Source: Bacteroidota bacterium (GTDB taxonomy: Bacteria > Bacteroidota > Bacteroidia > Chitinophagales > Saprospiraceae). From it: DNA of 34,844 nucleotides. This document shows positions 1 to 6,799 of this stretch, piece after piece. The stretch is taken from the NCBI GenBank assembly GCA_029561355.1, contig JAKQJD010000558.1:1-34844 (forward strand), in the 5' to 3' direction. A program made the translations under genes and the position numbers. The first letter of the stretch is position 1; the number at the start of each line of letters is the position of its first letter. Under the pieces are notes generated by a model, which ran no database searches, was not told the DNA's origin, and saw nothing but the letters and a program-made list of their open reading frames with translations.

Positions 1-60
1 ATCCGCATAATCCGCAAAATCCAGGTCCCCATCCTCTCCTACGTGAGGCGAAGCCGAACA
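1..60. repeat. Partial copy of the dispersed repeat that follows tnaA
   Basis: The first 60 bases contain the words ATCCGCATAATCCGC and, at 37-60, TCCTACG followed by AGCCGAACA. The same order of words occurs in the right arm of the large palindrome at 1537-1826, and inverted in its left arm. The tryptophanase gene is therefore bracketed by related repeats. Only the right part of this copy is in the window, so it may be half of a second palindrome. Confidence 0.6.
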
Positions 61-144
61 AAATCTCACTCCCCCATGACCGCCGTCATCATCCCTGATA
101 TCCAAACGCCTGACATTCGCGCTTTCATTTTAAGCACGAAAAAC

Positions 145-1530
145 ATGCACTTCAAAACGATTATCGAGCCGTTCCGCATCAAAACCGTCGAACGCATCCG
201 CATCACCACGCCGGAAGAACGTGAGGAGTACCTGCACGCCGCCCATTTCAACCCGTTTCTGTTGCGTTCCGACCAGGTCATCATCGACCTGCTGACCGAC
301 AGCGGCACGTCGGCCATGAGCAGCGAACAGTGGGCAGGTATTATGCGCGGCGACGAGAGTTATGCCGGCGCATCGAGTTGGCTGCGCATGGAAAAAGCCG
401 TGCAGGACCTCACCGGTTGTCCGTACGTGTTGCCCACGCACCAGGGTCGGGCGGCAGAACACCTGCTGTATTCCCGCATCGGCGGGCCGGGAAAAATATT
501 CATCAGCAATACCCATTTCGATACCACACGGGCAAACATCGAGTTTTCCGGCGCTACCGCCATCGATATTCCCATCCCGGAAAACCGCAACCCGGCACTG
601 CTGCATCCTTTTAAAGGCAATCTCGACACGGGACTGTTGCTCGAAAACATCGCGCAATACGGCGCGGAAAACATCGCAGCCGTCATTCTCACCGTCACCA
701 ACAACAGCGGCGGCGGACAGCCGGTGAGTATGCAAAATGCCCGGGAAGTTGCGGAAATTTGCAAAAAACACGGCATCCGCTTTATTCTCGATGCGTGCCG
801 CATTGCTGAAAACGCCTGGTTTATCAAACACCGCGAGCCCGGTTTTGAAACCCTTTCTTACCGCGATATTGCCCGGCAGATGTTCGGGCTGGCCGACGGC
901 TGCATTATGAGCGCCAAAAAGGACGCGCTGGTGAACATGGGCGGTTTTCTGGCGCTGCGCGACCTCGATCTGGCGGTACAATGCCGCACGGTGCTGATCA
1001 TTACGGAAGGTTATTCAACCTACGGAGGACTGTCGGGACGCGATATGGAAGCCATTGCCATCGGTTTGGAAGAGGTGTTCGAGCCCGATTACCTGCATTA
1101 CCGCATCAAAAGCACCGAATATCTGGCAGAAAATCTCCATGCGCTCGGCATTCCGATCATGCGCCCGGCGGGCGGCCACGCGGTGTACGTGGATGCGCGA
1201 GCATTTTACCCGGATATTCCGCTCGATGAGTACCCGGGACAGGCGATGGTGTGCGAACTGTATCGCCTCGGTGGTATTCGCTGCTGCGAAATCGGGTCGG
1301 TGATGTTCGGGAAATACGACGAAGTGGGCAAACTCATTCCTGCAACCATGGATCTGGTGCGGCTGGCCATTCCGCGGCGGGTGTACACGCAAAGCCACAT
1401 CGACTATGTCATCGAAACGTTTGCAGAACTCACCAAACACCGGGTGCGTCACACCGGTTACAGGATTACGTATGAACCGCCGTTTTTGAGGCATTTCACG
1501 GCGCGATTCGAGGCCGTGACGACCTTATAA
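145..1530 (+). CDS. tnaA: Tryptophanase (L-tryptophan indole-lyase)
   Basis: A PLP-dependent beta-eliminating lyase that converts L-tryptophan to indole, pyruvate and ammonia in the cytoplasm. The 461-residue product has the usual family length. The frame is open from position 43, but the family N-terminus (KTIIEPFRIK) begins at the ATG at 145, so that start is chosen. The PLP-binding segment MSAKKDALVNMGGF holds the Schiff-base lysine (about residue 259), and FILDACR holds the aspartate facing the cofactor nitrogen. Tyrosine phenol-lyase is the close alternative. That enzyme has Thr in the FTTTR segment and Arg in MERG, whereas this protein has Asp (HFDTTR) and Ile (CEIGS) at those places, as tryptophanase does. 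Neighbours suggest no pathway, and no TnaC-like leader or tryptophan permease is visible. Flanking repeats on both sides are odd. Confidence 0.93.
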   Translation: MHFKTIIEPFRIKTVERIRITTPEEREEYLHAAHFNPFLLRSDQVIIDLLTDSGTSAMSSEQWAGIMRGDESYAGASSWLRMEKAVQDLTGCPYVLPTHQGRAAEHLLYSRIGGPGKIFISNTHFDTTRANIEFSGATAIDIPIPENRNPALLHPFKGNLDTGLLLENIAQYGAENIAAVILTVTNNSGGGQPVSMQNAREVAEICKKHGIRFILDACRIAENAWFIKHREPGFETLSYRDIARQMFGLADGCIMSAKKDALVNMGGFLALRDLDLAVQCRTVLIITEGYSTYGGLSGRDMEAIAIGLEEVFEPDYLHYRIKSTEYLAENLHALGIPIMRPAGGHAVYVDARAFYPDIPLDEYPGQAMVCELYRLGGIRCCEIGSVMFGKYDEVGKLIPATMDLVRLAIPRRVYTQSHIDYVIETFAELTKHRVRHTGYRITYEPPFLRHFTARFEAVTTL

Positions 1531-1536
1531 TGGATA

Positions 1537-1826
1537 TGTTCGGCTACGCCTCTCGTAGGAATAATGGCTGCGCGGACGACGCGGATTAGGCGGATTGACG
1601 CGGATTAAGTGGCCTGACGGCCACCTGCGTTAGATTTTTGACTATGATTTTAATGTGATTTATATGATAGCCATGATTACGTCTGATGTTAATCATGGCT
1701 ATCATATAAATCATACAAAAATCATAGTCTGAAATTGTGGCCGTCAGGCCACTATAAATCCGCGTCAATCCGCCTAATCCGCGTCATCCGCGCAGCCATT
1801 ATTCCTACGAAGGGAGCAGCCGAACA
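1537..1826. repeat. 290-bp nested palindrome between tnaA and the NIPSNAP gene
   Basis: Almost the whole intergenic gap is one imperfect inverted repeat centred near 1684. The outer arms contain the word GCGGATTA in near-tandem order. The inner arms share ATGATAGCCATGATTA-type sequence, and the loop is about 10 nt (1680-1689). Each outer arm also holds a small hairpin of its own, GTGGCCTGACGGCCAC at 1609-1624 and its reverse complement at 1737-1752. Only a few mismatches and short indels are visible between the arms. A related fragment lies at 1-60. No open frame or transposase is inside. It could be a MITE-like element, a REP/BIME-like repeat or a strong terminator. Confidence 0.85.
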
Positions 1827-1880
1827 GATCAATTCATACATTCGTTCTACATTTATCCGTACAAACCTGACTTGCATTCC

Positions 1881-2627
1881 ATGAAAAAAATCTTCCTCCT
1901 CGTTTCCGCCATTTTCCTGGCTACCTATGCCTTTGCTGCGCGGCCAAAAGACGAAAGGCTCTTCGAATTACGTATCTATTATGCCGAACCGGGCAAACTG
2001 GATGCGCTGATCGAGCGTTTTCAAAAGCACACGACCAAATTGTTCAAAAAGCACGGGATGGAAAATATCGGCTACTGGCTGCCCATCCACAACGAACCAA
2101 ACCAACTCGTCTACGTACTCGCCTACCCGAATCTGGCCGCACGCGAAGCAGCCTGGAAAGCGTTCGGCAGCGATCCGGAGTGGAAAAAAGTGCAGCAGGC
2201 ATCGGAAGCGAACGGAAAAATCGTGAACAAGGTGGATTCGTATTTTATGGCGGCAACTGATTTTTCTCCTAAAATCAGATCATCCAAAAAGAAGAACCGG
2301 GTGTTCGAATTGCGCACGTATACCGCCGGCCCCGGCAAACTCGACGACCTGCAAACGCGTTTCCGCAACCACACACTGGCCCTTTTTGAAAAATACGACA
2401 TGGTGAATATCGCTTACTGGACTACAATTGAAAAAGAAAAAGTGCAGCCCAAACTCGTTTACATCCTCGCTCACGACAGCGAAGAAAAAGGAAAACAGAT
2501 GTTCGAAAATTTCCGGAAATCCCCGGAATGGGTGAAAGTAAAAGCGGAATCCGAAAAGAACGGCGTGCTGGCGGAGAAGGTTGAATCCGTGTATATGAGG
2601 GCGTTGAAGTTTTCTAAGATCAGGTAG
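1881..2627 (+). CDS. Secreted protein with two NIPSNAP domains
   Basis: The 248-residue product starts with a lysine-rich N-terminus and a hydrophobic stretch ending in YAFAA, a typical Sec signal peptide. Two tandem NIPSNAP (ferredoxin-like) domains follow, at about residues 26-125 and 140-245. Their first strands, LFELRIYYAEPGKLDAL and VFELRTYTAGPGKLDDL, match each other, as do the later IGYW/IAYW segments and the closing KVDSYFM/KVESVYM segments. NIPSNAP domains are small dimeric alpha-beta folds whose role in bacteria is mostly unknown, so no activity is assigned. A TTG nine bases upstream is possible, but the ATG at 1881 gives the better signal peptide. The gene lies between two large palindromes and shows no operon partner. 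Confidence 0.85.
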   Translation: MKKIFLLVSAIFLATYAFAARPKDERLFELRIYYAEPGKLDALIERFQKHTTKLFKKHGMENIGYWLPIHNEPNQLVYVLAYPNLAAREAAWKAFGSDPEWKKVQQASEANGKIVNKVDSYFMAATDFSPKIRSSKKKNRVFELRTYTAGPGKLDDLQTRFRNHTLALFEKYDMVNIAYWTTIEKEKVQPKLVYILAHDSEEKGKQMFENFRKSPEWVKVKAESEKNGVLAEKVESVYMRALKFSKIR

Positions 2628-2650
2628 GGAGGTGGAGATTGTTGATGAGG

Positions 2651-2753
2651 GTTGATAAGGGTTGATGAGGGTTGATATTCAGCCACTCGATGAATGAACA
2701 AATTCCTCTTTTTTCGAGTGGCTGAATATCAACCCTCATCAACCCTTATCAAC
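2651..2753. repeat. Perfect 40-bp inverted repeat made of decamer words
   Basis: The left arm 2651-2690 and right arm 2714-2753 are exact reverse complements with a 23-nt spacer. The outer part of each arm is a near-tandem array of GTTGATGAGG/GTTGATAAGG words; the inner part reads ATTCAGCCACTCGA. A further array word precedes it at 2641-2650. It lies between two same-strand genes, so it could be a terminator, but it has no clear U-tract. A related one-armed copy is at 5885-5930. Confidence 0.92.
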
Positions 2754-2775
2754 AACCTCAAAAAATTCGCCGATT

Positions 2776-5010
2776 ATGAAAAAACTCTTCTTGCTTAGCC
2801 TCTTTTTTCTGCCTGCTGCGGTTGTTTTTTCGCAGGCGACTTTCCAGAAAAAACTGGACATCTTTCTCGAATCGCCTATGCTGCGGGTGACGCCCGGCGG
2901 GGACGGATTTTACCTGGCCGATGTATTCATACTCAACGGGGTGAACCGCATATACGTGCTCAAACTCGATGCGCAGGGGAACGTGTTGTGGCGGCTCGAA
3001 CAATTCAATATCCATCCCGATCTGAAACTGATCCAGATGGAAGCGGTGACCGACGGATTGGTTTTACTGTTCAATACCGTTACGCCAACAGAATCGAATG
3101 CCGATCTCTTGAAAGTCGATACCGACGGCACCCTTGCCTGGAGCCGCAGATACGGCGCAGAAAATTTCACACAACTGTTTGATATTGAAACAGATCCGAA
3201 TGGCAATCTATGGCTGAGCGGCTTGCACCTGGCCACTGCGATGAGCGATTCCTCGTATCATTTCCTGACAAAAGCAGGCTCCGACGGGCTCCCGCTGGCA
3301 AGCAAACAGAACTACTTCCATTATTTTCCGAACATCGGTTACGAAGCGTGCCGGTACACGGATTTGAACTGGGACAACGTCAATCAGCGGCTGGTGTACG
3401 TGGAAGATTTCGGCGTGCCATTTAACAAGTCGTACATTTCTTCGCCCAACCGGGGCCGTTCCTGCTTCGGATATTGCAGCGGGGCTTTTGTGTTTGATGA
3501 AAAATTTACGAATTACAAAATCGACGCACTGGCGCATTCCGATACACTGCTCTATTTCGCGGGCTGGACAACGAACGGCGATTTCACTCCCACCAGCCTG
3601 ACCGTGATCGGCATGCTCGACAAAACGGGCAAATACGGGCGCATCGTTCGTTACACGCCCAGTGTGTTCAAACCCATTCGCAGCCGCTCGGGCGACGTTG
3701 TTTTTTACATTCCCGCCGACAATATGCTGGTGAAATACGATGCCGGACTGGAAGCCGTCTGGAGCATCAAACTGGATAATTGTAATGAGACCAATCATTT
3801 CGAAGCGGAAATAGCCCCGGACGGCTCTGTGTACTCCGTGCGAAATATCGATGATAATACCGTGGTAGCCAAAGTATTATCCGACGGAACCCTGAGCGCC
3901 TGCATTACCTATCCACGCACTGCGCCGGTGCTGTACAACGATTTTTTCCTGGATTGGGTCACCTACAGTCCCACGGGGTATTTTGATTTTCAAGTTCCTC
4001 AAACGCCGGGAACGCTTGCACTAACGGCAGGCAGTTCGGCGAGCAGCGATTTTTGTTTCCGGATGGACGCCTCCTTTACCATTCCCGATCTGGTTTGCCT
4101 CGGCGATCAGATCATCCCGGAAAACGTGGATACCAATGCCGGCATTCTCCACACCTGGGATTTGGGCAATTTCAGAAGTGAAGACAACATTCCGGTATTT
4201 TCCATGAATCAACCCGGGCTCCAGGTTATTTACCACGATGTGCAAAACGAGTTTTGCCACGACACAACCAGCCGCAATGTGCGGGTACTGGAGCACCCAA
4301 CCATTCCGTTCGGCGACACTCTGGTATGCGGCCCCGCAGTTTTCAACCTCGATTTAAGCCAGCCGGCCGCCACGCGGTATTATCTGGATGACGTGCTGGT
4401 GAACCCCATGATTCAGATCAATCAGGACGGCACGTACTCCATCCGACTCGAAAACAGCGCCTGCTCAGTTGAAAAAGACATCGACGTGCGCATCGTTGAA
4501 TTTGAACCGGCCTTGCTTCCGCTGGACAGCACGTATTGTTTCGGCGACACAGTGCTCGTGGCGCTGCGAACCGATTTTGACCGGATATTCTGGGACCAGA
4601 AACCGGTGACCGATTCTATCCTCATTCTGGACGGCGCCACCCATTTTTATACCGCGCGCTACGTGCCCGACACGGCCTGTACGGTGCAGGGCTACTACAC
4701 GGTGCCGAGAAAAAAATGCACGTCGGAAGGACAGGTGATCTTCGTTCCCAATGTATTTGCGCCCGACGGTCCCGAACCCAATAACGTATTGCAGGCGTTC
4801 CCGACTTCCATTGCTTTTATTCAGGCGATGAATATTTACAACCGCTGGGGAGGTCTGGTATTTACTTATAAAGGCGAAACGCCCGTGTGGGACGGCACGG
4901 TTAATGGCCAGCGCACACCTTCCGACGTGTACACCTACTGGATTGAATATCAGGACATAAGCGACGGAAGTGTGCAGGTACAGGCGGGTGATATTATGCT
5001 GGTTCGGTGA
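2776..5010 (+). CDS. T9SS-secreted beta-propeller/Ig-like protein with CHU_C tail
   Basis: The 744-residue product begins with a signal peptide (MKKLFLLSLFFLPAAVVFSQ). Residues about 25-430 contain strand patterns such as KLDAQGNVLWRL and KVDTDGTLAWSRRYG, spaced like blades of a beta-propeller of the kind common in Bacteroidota surface proteins. Residues about 430-655 look like two or three Ig/PKD-like beta domains with paired cysteines. The last ~90 residues (FVPNVFAPDG, YNRWGGLVF, WDGTVNGQ, GDIMLVR) are a CHU_C/gliding-motility-associated C-terminal domain, the type B signal for export by the type IX system and surface retention. No catalytic motif is visible, so the role (adhesion or binding) is unknown. 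A terminator follows 12 bases after the stop. Confidence 0.88.
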   Translation: MKKLFLLSLFFLPAAVVFSQATFQKKLDIFLESPMLRVTPGGDGFYLADVFILNGVNRIYVLKLDAQGNVLWRLEQFNIHPDLKLIQMEAVTDGLVLLFNTVTPTESNADLLKVDTDGTLAWSRRYGAENFTQLFDIETDPNGNLWLSGLHLATAMSDSSYHFLTKAGSDGLPLASKQNYFHYFPNIGYEACRYTDLNWDNVNQRLVYVEDFGVPFNKSYISSPNRGRSCFGYCSGAFVFDEKFTNYKIDALAHSDTLLYFAGWTTNGDFTPTSLTVIGMLDKTGKYGRIVRYTPSVFKPIRSRSGDVVFYIPADNMLVKYDAGLEAVWSIKLDNCNETNHFEAEIAPDGSVYSVRNIDDNTVVAKVLSDGTLSACITYPRTAPVLYNDFFLDWVTYSPTGYFDFQVPQTPGTLALTAGSSASSDFCFRMDASFTIPDLVCLGDQIIPENVDTNAGILHTWDLGNFRSEDNIPVFSMNQPGLQVIYHDVQNEFCHDTTSRNVRVLEHPTIPFGDTLVCGPAVFNLDLSQPAATRYYLDDVLVNPMIQINQDGTYSIRLENSACSVEKDIDVRIVEFEPALLPLDSTYCFGDTVLVALRTDFDRIFWDQKPVTDSILILDGATHFYTARYVPDTACTVQGYYTVPRKKCTSEGQVIFVPNVFAPDGPEPNNVLQAFPTSIAFIQAMNIYNRWGGLVFTYKGETPVWDGTVNGQRTPSDVYTYWIEYQDISDGSVQVQAGDIMLVR

Positions 5011-5021
5011 GAGGTCAAAAG

Positions 5022-5065
5022 CACCCCGGAAGTTGCAGCAATACAACATCCGGGGTGTTTTTGTT
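5022..5065 (+). terminator. Rho-independent terminator
   Basis: The 9-bp stem CACCCCGGA (5022-5030) pairs with TCCGGGGTG (5049-5057) and is followed directly by TTTTTGTTT. It lies just after the stop of the T9SS-secreted protein gene and fits a classical intrinsic terminator on the + strand. Confidence 0.9.
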
Positions 5066-5477
5066 TATGCACTTTCCACTGTTACCGGCACTGAAAATGT
5101 CATCACAAAATATTGTAGCATCTCTGTTTTATTATCCGTATCATTGTATTACGAACAGCAAAACACGCGACGTTGAAAGAAACTTTTACTTATACTGTAA
5201 ATGGTAACAACGTCTACCCTCCCGGCCTTCGCCATCATTTCAGGCCCTTCCGTTTCTGCCCGCGTGCAGACGCCTTTTTCCACTTGTCGGTTTTTCTTTA
5301 AACGGGAGCATCAAGTATCCCTTCATTTTACTTCTCTGAAACACACGTGCCTGTCTTGCTGGCTACGTGTGCTGTTTCCATAAACCTGCTATTCTTCTGC
5401 TCCGGAAAACTGCTGACTTGCGGCTTGAACTTACCTGACTTGCCGTGCTTCCTGAAACCGTTTTAATCTTGAAACCT
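5066..5477. other. Gap of about 410 bp with no convincing gene
   Basis: Short open frames exist here (for example a 60-codon frame at 5201-5383), but none has a recognisable domain, signal peptide or plausible composition. No sensor or receiver domain that could belong to the following AraC-type domain was found in any + frame. The gap probably contains the promoter of that gene, but no clear TTTG/TAnnTTTG pair was found. Confidence 0.5.
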
Positions 5478-5816
5478 ATGGAAGATTCTTTCGTCAAAAA
5501 GGTGCGGATGACCATTGAAGCGCACCTGGATGATCTTGATTTTAATGTGGAACAACTTTGCCAGGAAGTCCACGTAAGTACTTCCCAACTGTACCGGAAA
5601 ATGGAATCCCTCACGGGGCTTTCCGCCAACAAATTCATCCGTTTATTGCGGCTGAAGAAAGCCAAACAATTGCTTTCGGAACGCGAACTGAGCATCACCT
5701 CCGTGGCGTTCGATTCCGGCTTCAGCGATCCGGCTTATTTTGCCCGGGTCTTTAAAAAAGAATTCGGCATGACACCGCAGGAATGGAGGAGTAAAAGTGC
5801 GAAGTGCGAAGTTTGA
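5478..5816 (+). CDS. Stand-alone AraC-type helix-turn-helix regulator
   Basis: The 112-residue product is almost entirely an AraC/XylS DNA-binding domain with two helix-turn-helix units. The first is around CQEVHVSTSQLYRKMESLTG, and the second contains ITSVAFDSGFSDPAYFARVF followed by the family ending KKEFGMTPQEWR. In this phylum the same domain usually ends hybrid two-component sensors or full AraC proteins. Here no sensor or receiver domain precedes it, so it is either a genuine short regulator or a remnant. A GTG start at 5445 is possible; the ATG at 5478 is preferred because the domain starts there. The last residues (SAKCEV) are encoded by the first copies of a GTGCGAA word array that continues past the stop, so the natural end may have been altered by repeat growth. 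Targets are unknown. Confidence 0.8.
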   Translation: MEDSFVKKVRMTIEAHLDDLDFNVEQLCQEVHVSTSQLYRKMESLTGLSANKFIRLLRLKKAKQLLSERELSITSVAFDSGFSDPAYFARVFKKEFGMTPQEWRSKSAKCEV

Positions 5817-5948
5817 AGTGCGAAGTCGGGAGTATAAGGTTCAGGCACTTTGGCGTCGGTTTTTTTGAGGAGTTGAGGATGTGAGTCGCCGAATATCAAC
5901 CCTCATCAACCTTATCAACCCTCATCAACAAAAAACCTTATACTCCCA
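5796..5948. repeat. Word arrays and inverted repeat between convergent genes
   Basis: A near-tandem GTGCGAA array (about 5796-5827) overlaps the 3' end of the AraC-type gene. GGGAGTATAAGGTT (5828-5841) is repeated inverted at 5935-5948, inside the last codons of the opposing membrane-protein gene. Between them, 5885-5930 carries GCCGAATATCAACCCTCATC and further TCAACCC words, closely similar to the right arm of the palindrome at 2651-2753. The structure therefore touches both stop codons. Confidence 0.75.
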
Positions 5949-6786
5949 CAATAGCAGCAATTCCGTCATACACCATTTGCCGTATCTGTATCCTGAAAAA
6001 TACGAAGGCCTGTTGCAGTACGAAAAATACGGCGATCAGCACGGGTGTCGTCATGCCGCTCATGGATTCCAGCCACCAGTAAATGACGAAAAGCAATACC
6101 TGGAGCGCAAAAAAACCAAAAGTGAAGGTGAGCAATGCGCCTTTATTTTTCCAGAATATGCGGCGGCCGTTTTTCAGGCTGCCGGGTACGGTAGCGCCCA
6201 TTTGAATGTGGTACAAGCGGCTGACGACCGACCAGATAAAGAATTTGATCAGGCCGACTACATACAATACCAGCAGCCCGAGTACAGTCCAGACCGGAAT
6301 GATTTCAGAAGTAAAATAATCGAGTGCAGGTTGCAGGAACATCGCGATCGGCACAAAAATCAGGGCCGTCCATATCAGCACCAGCACCAGAAACACCAGG
6401 GAAATTTTCAGGAACGGGAAAAAATAGCGTGCTCCCCCCTGCCAGAAAGTGCTGCCTTTCACCTGTTCCGGTTCGGTGGCGCCGTACAGAAGCCCCGCAT
6501 CGATGAAAACGGAAAACAACAGCCAGATCAGCAGCAGCCAGCGCAACTGCCCGATGAGCGGCGTGATGGAAGCGCCGTGTACTTTCAGAAAGTCGCTGAA
6601 AACAGTGTGGTCGTAATGCGCCAACAACTTGTTGATTTCCAGGGATTTGCCGATGGAAGCGCCCAGCACGTTGTGCACTTCCATACCCAGCGTGAGGGCC
6701 AGGCAAAACTGCACAAAGTACACGATTGCCGCTACGCGCCACTGGCTCGTTCCGGTTTTAAATGCCTTGGAAAATACGCTACTCAT
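5938..6786 (-). CDS. Six-helix membrane protein of unknown function
   Basis: The 282-residue product has six strongly hydrophobic segments, at about residues 17-37, 77-103, 122-152, 161-188, 216-242 and 247-268, and no signal peptide or soluble domain. I do not recognise a named family. It starts 13 bases after the stop of the M1 peptidase gene on the same strand, so the two are very probably co-transcribed. The pairing suggests an envelope role, possibly linked to peptide or protein turnover, but nothing in the sequence proves it. Its last codons form one arm of the inverted repeat at 5828-5948. Confidence 0.85.
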   Translation of the reverse strand: MSSVFSKAFKTGTSQWRVAAIVYFVQFCLALTLGMEVHNVLGASIGKSLEINKLLAHYDHTVFSDFLKVHGASITPLIGQLRWLLLIWLLFSVFIDAGLLYGATEPEQVKGSTFWQGGARYFFPFLKISLVFLVLVLIWTALIFVPIAMFLQPALDYFTSEIIPVWTVLGLLVLYVVGLIKFFIWSVVSRLYHIQMGATVPGSLKNGRRIFWKNKGALLTFTFGFFALQVLLFVIYWWLESMSGMTTPVLIAVFFVLQQAFVFFRIQIRQMVYDGIAAIVGV

Positions 6787-6799
6787 TCGTTTATTTTAT

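Noticed and set aside
145..1530. Tyrosine phenol-lyase as the identity of the PLP lyase
   Set aside because: The Thr and Arg that bind the phenol side chain in that enzyme are replaced by Asp and Ile, as in tryptophanase.
1537..1826. Insertion sequence or transposon
   Set aside because: No transposase frame lies inside or nearby and no target duplication can be seen. It is kept as a repeat, possibly MITE-like.
2641..2756. CRISPR array suggested by regular short repeats
   Set aside because: The words are contiguous or nearly so, without unique spacers of constant length, and the second half is the inverse of the first. No cas gene is present.
5201..5383. A 60-codon open frame upstream of the AraC-type gene
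   Set aside because: No domain, no signal peptide, no hydrophobic pattern and no start context. Probably chance.
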